Below are positions 1 to 12,169 of a DNA stretch of 64,000 bases, piece after piece (position 1 is the first letter of the stretch; every line of letters begins with the position of its first letter). A program made the position numbers and the translations under genes. Under the pieces are notes generated by a model. It had not been told where the DNA came from and ran no database searches. It worked only from the letters and a program-made list of their open reading frames with translations. The DNA comes from Corydoras sp. C115. Its lineage: Eukaryota; Chordata; Actinopteri; Siluriformes; Callichthyidae. The stretch is taken from contig JAFMOC010000039.1 in assembly GCA_019802505.1 (NCBI GenBank), forward strand, positions 1,364,001 through 1,428,000, written 5' to 3'.

Positions 1-26
1 CACACACACACACACACACTCACACA
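1..26. repeat. (CA)n microsatellite at window edge
   Basis: CA dinucleotides run from base 1, so the tract is cut by the window start. Confidence 0.95.
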
Positions 27-930
27 TACAGGGCAGGTGTTTTAGCTTCCTGCTTCAGTCCTTAAAACAGCATTCACAGACACATTCAGAGAATCGATAA
101 ATTCCCAGACATGCGTGTCTACTTCTGGACATGCAGGCAATAATAAGCTGTGTTATTAGCTAATTTGACTTGACTTCACTATTCAAAAATCAAACCACAT
201 TAGCTAGTGTCTGGTTAATCACAGCAAATTGAATATGGCATAAAATAATACAAGTTAGGCTAATTTTGTTTGGACCTCAATCATCAAATATTGTAAAAGC
301 AATATTGAAGCAAACTTTGCTATGCAAATGCATCACATGTTGGAAATACATTGAAATTAGCCATATCTCTACACGTTCTTCTGTAAAACAGTTGACTTCC
401 CTTTGGCAGGAGAAACTCAAAAGTTAATTAGGGGAAGCAGTAAAACAATGTATTAACTGACACTTTAGGTCTATGATCATGCTTATCTTCTCAGAAAGAC
501 CTGACAGTTTGCTTATTAGTAATGCTTGATGGGTTCATAAGCAATATGAAGATGAGTATTGCTTCAAGTTGTACTACATCCTCCCCATCCGGCTTTCTAA
601 GAGAGAATATGCAGAGCAGCAATGTCTTTAGCAGCTGAGACCTCCTCATCCAAGCATCTCATTATGCAAGTAGCTGCCATTTCAGCTTTCAAGCGTTCAA
701 GGAATCTTTCATAGCAGCTGTGCCCAGTATTCAGTAGGGATGAAATCAAATAGCTTGAACTTTCAGAATCATTTCAGTGTTTCAAAATGCATGTGACTGA
801 CTATACTCTTGGATCCCCAGCAAACTCAGAAAAAAAACGTTAGGTAAAGATACCCATTTAAAAAGGTATGGAAGTATATTTTAAGAAACTGTGTGAAATA
901 AATATGAAGTAATTTTAGCTGTTGTTCACT

Positions 931-1010
<80 letters not shown>

Positions 1011-2015
1011 TTTTTTTGCAGTCTTTTTTTTTGCTCAGTGTTCACAAGATTTCATGCTGTCTCATCAGATATTATACTGTTGAGAAATCATACAAATCAG
1101 ATGAGTAAAAAAAATGAGAAAAAGAGGAAGGCCAATTATGCAAATGCATGTGTCACATGATGCATTCGATAAAAAAACCTTATAAAAAGTTAACTGACAT
1201 TCAAACAACCTTATCTGATCTGTACCCCACTCCATTTTTTGAAATCTGCTGCTCTAGACATTTTGGAGTTGGAGAGCAGAAGAGCATCCTGGGACATGTT
1301 CACATTTCAGTTTGTATAACCTTAAGGAAAGGTTAGCGCTCCACAATGTCTTCAGTTTTGGCAGTCAGCTGTACATAGTGAAGCTTGACACCAGTTTCAC
1401 AGATAATCGTTTTGTATTAATTAAATCTTTTGTTTTCACAATTCAACAGCATCTAGCTATATAAAAGGTGGACTGGATCTTCAATATCATAATATCACCT
1501 ATATGAAAAGAATTAAAAAGCAGTTACATTTTATTCATGTTGCAGTGTGTATGATGACTACATGATACCCTTACAATTGTCATAAAAATATGCTAAAGTC
1601 GAAATAATTGTATATAAATAATAATAATGGACAATTCATTCAACAGGTACCCATGGTGATGTGATTATTATACTAATTAGCACAAATATTTTTTTTTTTG
1701 TACAGCATTCTGATCACATCATTCTGAGTTGGCAATCCACCTAGATTTCTTATTGAGCTGATTTGTAATGTCATCTTGATACAAAACTTTCAACATTAAC
1801 ACTGAATCCCAGTATAGTGGCAAAAATACTCTATTCTCAGTATACACTGATTGACCAGTTGACTGTAGTATCATGTTGAACCCATCTGGCATTCAAAACA
1901 GCAACATAATTTCTATAAGGTTATTAGCTTTTAAGACAGGATATCTTTTTGCAATTAATGTAAATAGAATGGTGATATTGACTGACCAGCCTGCTCTACC
2001 TCATTTTGGAGGTAT
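27..2015. other. gene-free stretch
   Basis: AT-rich sequence with no exon or named element apart from the (TA)n tract. 595-760 is somewhat GC-richer and repeat-free and could be a conserved non-coding block, which cannot be tested here. Confidence 0.5.
934..1006. repeat. (TA)n microsatellite
   Basis: About 36 uninterrupted TA units, followed directly by a small tandem of T-runs (two GCAGTC/T8-9 units to about 1035). Confidence 0.97.
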
Positions 2016-2028
2016 TAATATCTGTGGA

Positions 2029-2313
2029 GGGCGGCACGGTGGCTTAGTGGTTTCCATGTTCTCCCCGTGTCTGCGTGGGTTTCCTCCGGGTTCTCCGGTT
2101 TCCTCCCACAGTCCAAAAACATGGATCAAGTCAATTGAATTCTCAAAATTGCCCCATATAGATTGTGTCTGTGTGAGTGAGTGTGTGCCATGCGATGGAT
2201 TGGCACCCTGTCTTGGGTCTATCTGCCCAGCGCCCGAGACGTTCTCCCCTGGATGGGCATGGGGAACCCCACCGCAATCCTAATAGAGGATAAAGAGGGA
2301 GATAATGAATGAA
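2029..2313 (+). mobile_element. tRNA-derived SINE, tRNA-head deletion
   Basis: Begins GGGCGGCACGGTGGCTTAGTGG and ends in (TGAA)n after the GGATAAAG motif. Flanked by a perfect 13-bp target duplication TAATATCTGTGGA (2016-2028 and 2314-2326). The segment from just after the A box through the B box is missing: AGTGGTT joins directly to TCCATGTTCTCC. A 136-residue open frame across it is not a gene. Confidence 0.95.
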
Positions 2314-2822
2314 TAATATCTGTGGACTGTAAATGAAAGCAATTAAAAAATTCCTGTAATGCTCCTAGAACCAATCCATGATCATACAACCCTATGAAGC
2401 ATAATAATTTTGCTTAAAGTGACCTTCGACTGTTGGGTAAACAACTCCCATGAAGGGACGTGCTTGGTTGGCCACAAGGCTTAAATAAGTCCTGCTGTCC
2501 AAATGTCAATTCACAGGTTTCAGAAAACTAAGTGTATGCCAAGAAAACATTTGCAGCACAATAGCCCACCTGCACCAACCAAAACCTTTGCAATCTAAAA
2601 ATATGGGTGTAACACAGTGGGACACAAGGAGATGTGGAGACGGGATGTGCCAGACACAATTAAAGATATTATTAAAATTTAGTAGTAAAATTGTGTTGCT
2701 AAGATCATTGCTGCTATCTTATCTCTTTACAGTTCGGATTTACAGACCTGGTTTCATGTGCAAAGATGTACATATACTATTTTATTAATTATTTTACAAT
2801 GATTACTACCACAATATATATC

Positions 2823-2825
<3 letters not shown>

Positions 2826-2913
<88 letters not shown>
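2826..2913. repeat. compound (TA)n(GA)n microsatellite
   Basis: About 25 TA units, then about 17 GA units beginning CAGAGAGA. Open frames of alternating Ile-Tyr or Arg-Glu come from it and are not genes. Confidence 0.97.
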
Positions 2914-2916
<3 letters not shown>

Positions 2917-2929
2917 AAGGATATAAGAT

Positions 2930-4700
2930 ATATAAGATAGTAAAACAGATGTTATTTATGGATGTGATAGATGGAAACAAAATGGAATGAAAAGCTGGGA
3001 TATTGGTTGGGAGAAAAATTCTGCAGTACACTTAAAAGTGATGAATTGTATTATTCATGATTAAGTTCCTGTGAGAGGCCAGTTTTAGCAAGGAAGCAGG
3101 AAGTTAGCATAGTGGCTGAGTCATTAAAATGCACATAGGCAAGACTGAGATGTATACCATAAACTGCGTATTTGCACATCTGAAGAATGAACCCTCAGAT
3201 GGCTCAGACTTTTCCAAGAAATCCAAGAAAGGTCTAAGAAATCAGGCAGTTATGTACAGATAAGATCATTGCAGACAGGCCAGGCAAGAAGGAATATAAT
3301 TTGAACCAAGTTAACAGTCATAAAAAACAATAATAATATTAGAAAACAAAATCTGGTCACATATTTTATATTTAATCTTGTAAAATATTTTTTTTCTTTT
3401 TTTACCTGGTCCAATCTTTATCTTTATTTTTACAAATCTTTAATGTAATGTTTAAAATAGTTTTTCTGCAAAGAAAAAAAAAATACCACTGGCATGCAAG
3501 ATGTTAACAAATACTAAATTCTTTGCAACATCTATTTTTCCACACATATTTTTTGCTCAATAGATATAAAACTTATCATATGTTATTTTCAGATGCCCTA
3601 GTCAGGTTGCAAGTCTATGAACTGGAGCCAGAGATCAGGTGTTCAGCTTTAAGAACCACAACTACCAGGTAATTAATTAACGAACCATTTCTACCATGTT
3701 CGTAGGTTTAGTATTATAGAAACTGTGGGGGAGAGTCTGTTTAAAACATGCAAGATGTAGGGGTGGCTTCCAGATACATTATCTGACCAGATGGCATTTT
3801 ATGGGCGTTAAAGGAACGACAACAGTCTCTTTATTGTTTAGTACAACATAACTTCACAATGCATATAACATTATGGGGTGTATTAGCCTATGTTAGCCTG
3901 ATGTAGTTTTAAAGTGTGAAATGTCTGCAAAGATCAAGCAAAGCCCATATCGTAGATTAAAAAAAAAGCGCATTTTAAAATAATTGGCAGTAGCTGAGAA
4001 CTGCTTACTATAGAGAAATATTACTTAATCAGATCACTCTTGGCTGCTTTCTCAAACGCCTCATTTTAAATGACAGCCTGCAGCACGAATTATTTTCCAA
4101 GCAAATTAAAAACGCTCAGAAAAATGGACATGAATGTCTTAAAATGTTCATGATGAAAAAGCCTGCAGAGTGATTATTACAGAAAGAATGACTTATTGCC
4201 CTGTATTCAATGTATAAATTAGTTTATTTGTTGCTAGACCAGATTTAATCTTAGATATTTAAAGTATTTAAATATTTACAAAGATTTAATTAACAGAAGG
4301 TGTGAAATAGAATCATGATAAATACAATAAGCTGGCTTTTTAACAAATTAGGTTACTTCATAATTATTTATATACTTATTAAATGTTCATAAATATTTTC
4401 ATGAAATGGAACATTTTGTATTTTGTATTTTTAAGAAAGGTCTTTAAGCTTCATTTCCAGAGGTCATTTATTTAGTCATTTCTACAATTGCCTTTGCGAA
4501 ATAACAGCTGAGAGCTATAAAGGCTTTAAATAGAATTTTGGAGACTTGGATAATCAATTTAATTTGTAATACATGTTTTTGATTTTGAAGTTGGATCAAA
4601 GAACCAATTCCCTTTTGCATGTTCTACTAACGTGAAGTTTAAACACCATTACAAATTTTTGCTTTCTCAAAAGAATTTAATTTTATTGTTGCTGTGGATT
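2930..4700. other. gene-free AT-rich stretch
   Basis: No repeat family or exon recognised; short A/T homopolymers only. Confidence 0.45.
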
Positions 4701-4706
4701 TTTGGA

Positions 4707-4803
4707 ATTTCCATGTTCTCCCCGTGTCCGCATTCTCCGGTTTTCTCCCACAGTCCAAAAACATAAAGTAGAGGATTAAGCAGAAGATAATGAATGAATG
4801 AAT
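4707..4803 (+). mobile_element. SINE fragment with internal deletions
   Basis: TTTCCATGTTCTCCCCGTGTC, then CTCCCACAGTCCAAAAACAT fused to AGAGGATTAAGCAGAAGATAATGAATGAATG: the middle and the tail of the main SINE joined, with the body between them lost. Confidence 0.88.
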
Positions 4804-5374
4804 GTTTATAACCACACTCATTAAGTGGTATAAAAATATGCTATAAGATGTTAAAACACAAAGTGACCGAATGCATTATGAAATAGTGATCAATAACATA
4901 TTGCAGAAACCCTTGTCATAAAGCATTATAACATTTGTGCTAGAAGAAAGAATTAAGTGTACAGAATGAGCTTTCTCTAAAAGGATAGAATCTTTCATGG
5001 CTAAAAGATCATCAGTCTAGGCAGTGAGGTGGCTGTTGGCAGCCCAGTTGCTGGATTATGTGACTCTGATAGAACATACAGCTCTGGTACTACAGGGGGC
5101 ACTGCCAAAACATCTGATTGCTTTTAACACACGAGCGCCAGTGATCATCTTATTTGATCAATCTGGTGTCTCCAGATGACTACAGGCCCAGATTTAGTGG
5201 TGTAAAAAAGAGGTCCTATGTATGCTTTATTCTTTCCAGAGATCCTTTTCTATCCTGCTCTTTAATCTCATGTTTGGAAACTATGTTATATTTACAAGTT
5301 ATTTTTAATTTTTAAAAATAATTTGAATTTTTAATTTTAAATTTTAGTTTAATTATTTATTGATTTATTTTTAT

Positions 5375-5672
5375 GGGTGTCATAGTGGCTTAGTGGTTAG
5401 CACATTTGCCTCTCAGAGCTGGGATCCAGGTTTACATCGCAATCCAGGTGTCTGTGTGGGTTCCCTCCAGGTTCTCGGGTTCCCACAGACCAAAAACAAC
5501 GATTCAATTTAAACTGGCTGCTCTAAATTATCCCAATATCATGTGTGTATGTGTATATGTCTGAGTGAGTGAGGCTAGTGATGGGTGTATCTGTAGATGT
5601 CCTGGGTGTAGCTGCCCAACTCTTGAAACGTTCTCCCCTAGATTGACATAGGGAACCATGAGATAAGAACTG
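5375..5672 (+). mobile_element. decayed full-length SINE
   Basis: GTGGCTTAGTGGTTAGCACAT head, central GTGTGGGTTCC/CCACAGACCAAAAAC, and GTCCTGGGTGTAGCTGCCCA/ACGTTCTCCCCT near the 3' end. Many substitutions, no clear target duplication: an old copy. Confidence 0.85.
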
Positions 5673-6334
5673 GTAAGCGCTTGTAATTTTTTCCCTTGAT
5701 CCAAAAAATGACTGATGTGAAACACTGATACATAAATTGTTAGTATTACTATACAAACAAGTAGTTAACTTGCATTTGCATTAAAGTCTAGTTTTCGCCA
5801 GTTATGGTCTTAATTGCATTTTTTAAACTCTGCACAAATCATCCAAGACAGACTCCGCCAATAGACTTAGGCTATATTGAAGGATGCTGCTTCAATCAAC
5901 TTTTAGACATGCTGAATTTCTGCGTAATACATTGCAACGTGTTCTATTTACTGAACTACACCATACCACCGTACACAACTTTTTTTATCTTCACTATGCT
6001 TAAATGACCAGTGGGCAGTTCCTCCCCCACTTTAGTGTTTAGCTTTGAGGTTATGGCAATGCAGTAATCTCATATGATGCAACTTCAATACAGAATGAGT
6101 TCTGCAAAATGTTGATAGAATGGACTGAACTGGGTTTTCTGTTGGGTAATCCAGCCATTAAGTGTTGCATGTAAGACACATATTGCATTTAAGACAACTT
6201 GGGATCTTTTTGAGTGTCATTTCCAATCATCTCATCTGTAACAGGCAATTTCTCAATCTACAACACAGAAAACATATCGCTGTTAGTGGTCTCTTGTGTA
6301 ACTTCCCCAGCCATTTAATTTTCAATAGGTAACT

Positions 6335-6570
6335 GAGAGAGGTTGACGGTTAAAAATCTGAAGGTTGACGGTTCAAATCCCATGTCCACTGAAGATATCA
6401 ACGTGAGTCCTTAAACAAAACCCTTAACTCTCATTGCTTCAGGGGCACTGTATTATTGTGTTATTAACTAGTGTTCTGACTCTAACCATCATGATGAGTT
6501 ACTTATAAGTCACTTTGGAAAAACCTTCGCCATTGCGGAACCTATAAAGACTTACCTTATCCTATCCTAA
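6335..6570 (+). mobile_element. second SINE type, decayed
   Basis: A tRNA-like GGTTGACGGTTCAAATCCCA followed by AAACAAAACCCTTAACTCTCATTGCTTCAGGGGCACTGTAT and TCTGACTCTAACC resembles the common teleost SINE with a CCCTTAACCCTC/GGGGCGCTGTA core. Identified by eye only. The first 20 bp may contain a short duplication (GGTTGACGGTT twice). Confidence 0.55.
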
Positions 6571-6744
6571 TGTTGCCATTTTTTCCCAACAAACTTAAAA
6601 GACATTTTGGGCCTAAATATACCAAGCCATTTAATGTTTTGGGTGTTATATTGTCCCATTCTTCCTTCAATTGAAGATGTGCAACAGTAATGAGTCATCA
6701 TTGTCATTGACAGCATCTTTTCAAATTTCACCACAAATTTATAC

Positions 6745-6989
6745 GAACGTGTTATGGTGATGGGTTTGATAGATTCCTGTTTTGTTTAGATACTGTTCAT
6801 ATACTTTTGCCACTCACAGTTATTTAGCAGTGTATTATTCTCATTATGACCACATGTAATATTTTTGTCTCGTTTGTTTGATTTGGTACTCTTTATGTTC
6901 TTTTGTGACTTGTTAAAAATCTGAAGAAGTTTTATATACAGAAACTTATAAAGCTCTGAAAAACTCACAAACTTTTAAGCACCAATGTA
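6745..6989. mobile_element. Tc1-like transposon terminal remnant
   Basis: TTTGATAGATTCCTGTT, ATACTTTTGCCACTCACAGT, TAATATTTTTGTCTCGTTTG and a right end CACAAACTTTTAAGCACCAATG next to TA match the long terminal repeat region of a very common fish Tc1-family element. The transposase body is absent. The outer end faces right. Confidence 0.75.
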
Positions 6990-7484
6990 GGTGTTGTTCA
7001 AAGTAACCAGTCTACCTTTGACAAGCTTCCTTCAGCTCCATATCCTCTCTAACTTGCTATTTTTTCTCTGACAGAAAAGGGAAGACACAGGTTTAGCCTT
7101 GTGAAATCTTGTTCTGACATTTTCATCGAAAATAATCTTGATAATGATGTTGTTAAGTTTACCTGTCCTTTCTGGTTGAAAAAAATGCTCCACCATTCAG
7201 AACATTTGGTAGTTTTGTTTCTGAGGATATTCCTGTGGGACCTGTGGTACACACATTGTGGCTGAATCTTCAGTTCACTTGTCTCAGCCTGGAAAGTCAA
7301 ACTTAAAAGAAGCTTTATTGGCATGACAAATAATGATATTCATATATTTATCAAACTTATAGCCAAAGCAAAGTTTCAAAATATGAATCACAATTTAAAT
7401 ATATATACACACACAACAGACTACATAATCAAGTTATGCTTTAAAAACTATTAAATAGAATATATTGCAATAATAATGTAGTAA

Positions 7485-7523
<39 letters not shown>
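7485..7523. repeat. (AAT)n microsatellite, left part
   Basis: Trinucleotide AAT run that stops at the SINE at 7524 and resumes at 7855. Confidence 0.95.
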
Positions 7524-7854
7524 TCATTCATTCATCTCCCGCTTTATCCTCTATTAGGGTCGCGGTGGGGTTCCCCATGCGCATCCAGGAGAGAACGTCT
7601 CGGGCGCTGGGCAGATAGACCCAGGACAGGGTGCCAATCCATCGCTGGGCACACAGACACACTCTATATGGGGTAATTTTGAGAATTCAATTGACTTGAT
7701 CCATATTTTTGGACTGTGGGAGGAAACCGGAGAACCCGGAGGAAACCCACGCAGACACGGGGAGAACATGGAAACTCCACCCAGATGGGGATTCGAACCG
7801 GGAATCCCTAGCGCTAAGAGGCGAACGTGCTAACCACTAAGCCACCGTGCCACC
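7524..7854 (-). mobile_element. near-consensus SINE inside an (AAT)n tract
   Basis: Minus orientation: tail complement ATTCATTCATTC, CCCGCTTTATCCTCTATTAGGG, body, then the tRNA-like head ending CCGTGCCACC. The B-box complement GGATTCGAACCG is present with a single change. Both flanks are AAT/ATA repeats, so the insertion interrupts or seeded the microsatellite. Confidence 0.95.

Positions 7855-7907
<53 letters not shown>
7855..7907. repeat. (AAT)n microsatellite, right part
   Basis: Continuation of the ATA/AAT array on the other side of the SINE. Confidence 0.95.
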
Positions 7908-8044
7908 TGAGATAAATAAGCCATTAGTAAAGGTTTTTAACAAACAATATTTTTATGTTGCCTATTTTTTACATTTATCAACCTTAAAGAGTTGTTTATG
8001 AGCGCTGTTTCTGTTAGACATTCCGTGATTATATTCCAAAATAA

Positions 8045-8330
8045 TTTAACCCTGTTTCTGATTGGTTAAAAAAACCCACATGGCTGTTCTGTTTTGATTG
8101 GTATAATCTTTGGAGATGGCATAAAGCCATGGTAGGAGCTGAATAGGTCTATCATCAGAGGTCTGAGAGTGACAGTGCATCCCCCTGATTAAACGCACCT
8201 GGGCGCAGTGTCAAGCCATTAGCTTCTGTCTGGATGGATTGGGTTCTGATGATTTGTTAGCTCTATTTCTCCCTTACATCACTCCCATGTGTCATTTCTT
8301 TCAATAAAGCTCCTGCTCCTCACTCTGTCC
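8045..8330. other. repeat-free, higher-GC block (possible conserved element)
   Basis: Compared with its flanks this block is richer in GC and lacks simple repeats, with CATGGCTGTTCTG, ATGGCATAAAGCCATGG (imperfect dyad) and CCCCCTGATTAAACGCACC. No splice-framed ORF. Conservation cannot be judged from one sequence. Confidence 0.25.
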
Positions 8331-9439
8331 TTCTCTTTTCATTGGCTTTTTTTTCTCTTTTCAGAGGACATGGGAATGTAGTTGGGCAGCGAGAATGAGG
8401 CCATGGCTATTCATTTTCAGCTGTGCTACGATGTGAAGACCTACTAAAATTACTCCAGCCCTTAAAAAAAATGCTGGAACATTTCACTCTTATTACAATT
8501 GTGCCAGTAGCTGTTATTAAGGCCACAGTGAGCAAGCAAGCTGTTCTTTTATTCTGAGTGCTTGGGGAATGTAGCTACTGATATTAAAAGCTGTAAGCAT
8601 AGAAAGACAAAATCAAAGGAGAATGTAGATCTGTCTTTTTTTATAAGCTTTGTAAGAGGATTATGTACTTCAGAATGGGATGGTTGCAGATCACAACAGT
8701 GATGGCCGGGGAATGGGGTGTTTGATAGCCCTAGAAAGAGTACAGTGATAGGCTTCATAAAGCAGTCATTCTTCTTTCCTTTTGCCTTTTGCATGTGCTG
8801 TGCTGCATCTGTGTCTGTCTAGTGTAGGGTTAATGTGCATTCATTCGTCAAATTCAACAACTCAGTATTTCCACTGATTCATCCTATTTACTGCTTTAGA
8901 TTTTTTGATTACTTTGCCAGAAAATTGATAAAGTCATATGTAAAACCATTGTAAAGGCAAAGGCTTAAAATAATAGTTTTTTTATTATTTTATTTTACTA
9001 TTTTGCATATAAAATGACAAAAACAACTACATATTAATACAATATGATTGGGTGTGTGCAAAAAATTGCTCCAAGAAAAATAGCTGTAAATAAGCTTGTT
9101 AGAATGATATTAGACATTTTACAGTATTTAACATTTCTCAAAGTACAGTTCCACACATAACTAAGAAGGAAACAATTTTTGTTACCACCATCCTCATCCA
9201 AACTGGCCATAAGTAGAGTGATAATGAAAGCTACCATACTTTACTGGTGTTATTACTGCCAGTCTTTATGACTGGCTTTATGGTTTGTTGTCACAAATTG
9301 GACTCACATATTGAGCACGAGAAAAAAAGTATCTTTTGAAGATGCTTTTATGGTGAAAGGCATGGAAACACCCTGGCATTCAGGCACTCATATTTGACAG
9401 TTGACTTACTAACATGTTTTTAACCTGTGAGTGTATATC

Positions 9440-9575
9440 CCAAAGGAAATACACCCAGACATGGGTAATACATGCAAACACCACACAAAGCAAGTTCACC
9501 TTGTTTGTCATGTGAAAATCAAACCCAGGACATTTTACAGTGAAGTGAAACACTGACTTCAGCACCATCATGCAG
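9440..9575 (-). mobile_element. ancient tRNA-SINE fragment
   Basis: CACCCAGACATGGGTAATACATGCAAACACCACACAAAG and AAATCAAACCCAGGACATTTTACAGTGAAGTGA correspond to the complement of the GGAGTTTGCATGTTCTCCC and tRNA B-box regions of the wider fish SINE class. Heavily mutated. Confidence 0.5.
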
Positions 9576-9699
9576 CCTACATGAGCAGTTTACAAGCATA
9601 ATAAATCTATTATAAGAAAGTTGACAAAGATGGTAGACTACTAGCAGTCCACTATAATGCTGCATATGCTTCCTAAATACAAGAGACTGAATGAACAAG

Positions 9700-9833
9700 G
9701 TCAGCGATGGATTGGCGTCCTGTCCTGGGTGTATCTGCCCAGCGTCCGAGACGTTCTACCCTGGATGGGCATGGGGAACCCCCCCGCAACCCTAATATAG
9801 GACAAAGCGGAAGATAATGAATGAATGAATGAA
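9700..9833 (+). mobile_element. 5'-truncated SINE
   Basis: Starts TCAGCGATGGATTGGCGTCC and runs to the (ATGA)n tail. A perfect 12-bp target duplication TGAATGAACAAG (9688-9699 and 9834-9845) shows it integrated in this short form. The target itself begins like the SINE tail (TGAATGA). Confidence 0.93.
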
Positions 9834-10044
9834 TGAATGAACAAGATACCCAGCCTGCAACAAAACATATTGTTTTTTTACCATTTTTAATCAGTAAGCT
9901 ACTATTTTATCATTTCGTAGACATTGTCTTTAAAGTTGTGCATTAGTTTTGTTGCCCTTGCCAAATACTAATTAAAACACAAAATTAATACTTGCAGCAA
10001 TATTCAACCTGGATTTGATTGGGTCTTTATTAGGTCTTTTCTCT

Positions 10045-10135
10045 GAGGAGTTTACATGTTCGCTCCAAATCTGCATGGATTTTATTTGGGAGCACTTACT
10101 GGTTTCTTTACACAGTCCATACATGCTAGTAAGTA
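10045..10135 (+). mobile_element. ancient SINE fragment
   Basis: GGAGTTTACATGTTCGCTCC, CTGCATGGATTT and TTTACACAGTCCATACATGC mirror the GGAGTTTGCATGTTCTCCC...CACAGTCCAAAGACATGC core of fish tRNA SINEs. Low similarity. Confidence 0.5.
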
Positions 10136-10877
10136 AAGATAAAATGTTTTTTACCCACTAACTGCAAATGTGTGTGTTTCTTCTTTAGAAAGTTCTGGCT
10201 GTTATGTTTCGCCTGTGAGTGCTGAATAGACTTTGGCAGTCTTGGCAACCCTGATCAAGATAAGTGTCTCAGAAAAGAGGTAATGTGGCAATCTAATGGT
10301 AAAGTGTATTTATGGCAATTGAACCACAAATGAACAAAGGAGAAGCCTAGACAAAACCCAGCCAAGCAGGAAACTAAAGTCTAAAAGCATAGGAATGAAG
10401 AAATGCAAAGCATGCAAGGTAGGAAATCTCAGCAACTATTTGATATGAACAAAAGTTATGAACATTTATGTAATTTAATGATGCTTAAAGTATTATGAAT
10501 GTTTTATAAAACTAAAACTAAAAACCAGATTCAGTGTTACAAATGACATTTGACAATATTGGTTGATGGTCAATTTGAAACCAAAAAAGATCCAACAACT
10601 TGATCCCAAAACTTTCTGATCATTAAGTGTTTTTTTTAATTCATAGACTGGTATCAAAACATGGCAATACTGTAAACTGCAAAGTAGCCTTTAACAACAA
10701 CATATAGCAGTTATCCAGTGTAAAATCACCTTTTTTTATTTATTTCTTTTTTACAATTATTATTTCATTCAAACAAAATGTTATGGTTTGTACTTCAAGC
10801 AGGACAATGAATCAATGCTTATCCATAAACATCCTAGTTTTTTTGGTCTTACTAAAGGACCCACACTGGTAATATCT

Positions 10878-10955
10878 GTGGACCTGGGATTTAAACCCAC
10901 AACTTTTAAAGTAAAAGTCCAACACCCCAACCACTAAGCTATTACACTCTGGTTT
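10878..10955 (-). mobile_element. tRNA-like SINE head fragment
   Basis: GGGATTTAAACCCACAACTT and CCAACCACTAAGCTATTAC read on the minus strand as a tRNA-like A and B box pair. No CCA-adding context or good cloverleaf, so treated as SINE debris and not a tRNA gene. Confidence 0.45.
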
Positions 10956-12169
10956 TAAATGGCAAAAGAAAGGATATAACTGACTTTGTAATGTACTGAC
11001 TTAGCGTTATGCAGCAGGTCTATTTCTAATAGTTTGACCCATTAAACAATGTGTTACATCCTGGTAAGTATTGCAATTCCCAGAAATTGCATCCACATAG
11101 CTTAAATGTTCATCCACTTTGATAACTGGCCCAATTCTTTCATGAGGTGCTATTTATAACCCTCTATAGTCCATTCATCATGGCTGACCAGCTTGCAGAT
11201 AATCTTGCCAGTAATGAAACATCTGGGGTGAGAGAAAGGAGACTGCAGACCACCCTGTTGCCCCTCAAATGCAAACCACATAAGGGCTCTATTCCAGGAG
11301 GGAGGTAACAATAAACATTGCCTATATCATTAGCTTTCTTTTTCCCCCCACAGGCAAGACACAGAAAATAACTTTTCTCTCCTCTTGATGCCTCTACGTT
11401 GCCCTCCCTTCTCTAGATATTCTGGTAAATGAAGACATACGGCCCCCAGGTTCGCCAGGCTGCTCAAGGTTACCTCTACTGTCACCACGTATTTACTAAT
11501 GTCGGCCTGCAGCACTTCTCACGAGTAATATGCCATGGAGGTAATGCCTGCCCTGAAAAATAATTCATTTTGATAAGTGTATCTCTAGAGAGTGGATTTA
11601 CCTTTTGGATTCTGCCCAGTATTATCTTTCCTGTTTGCAGCAATACCAATTTTGAAGTCTTTTGAGAAGTCTGTATCCTAATATTCATTGTCAAGCTATG
11701 TTGAAAACTGATGTCAGCAAACCGAGCGGTACTGGCATCATAGATGAATTTTTGAGTATTTTGTGGACTGAATCCCAAACACATATGTTAGTATATTATG
11801 TGTAGTGCCCCCTCACCCCCACCCACACACACAGAATCTCCTTAGGGTTAAATGCATGGTTGACCATTTAATGAAAGCAAAATGATTTTCCATTACCTTA
11901 AGCACTTGCCTTATTTGTGACCCTTACTGTTATTGGAGTGACACCATGTGAAAGCTTCTGTGGTGAGAACAATCTTAATGTAGTAAAATACAAATCACAG
12001 ACATGATAAGAGGTATTTGTGCCTAAGTCTGTAATAGAACTGTCAGTTTAAAGACAATAGTTGTCATCACATGATTGGACCTTTTGATTATTTGGTTTAT
12101 AATAATGGTTAATAATATAAAAAAAAAATATTAAATCAGAAAAAAATCCCTGTGCATAATGTACATGAC

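Noticed and set aside
2766..3031. Open frames rich in Ile-Tyr or Ser-Leu here and at 33804 and 38794
   Set aside because: Direct translations of TA, GA and CA microsatellites.
7485..7907. A CRISPR-like or satellite array
   Set aside because: A simple AAT microsatellite split by a SINE; no spaced repeats, and the genome is eukaryotic.
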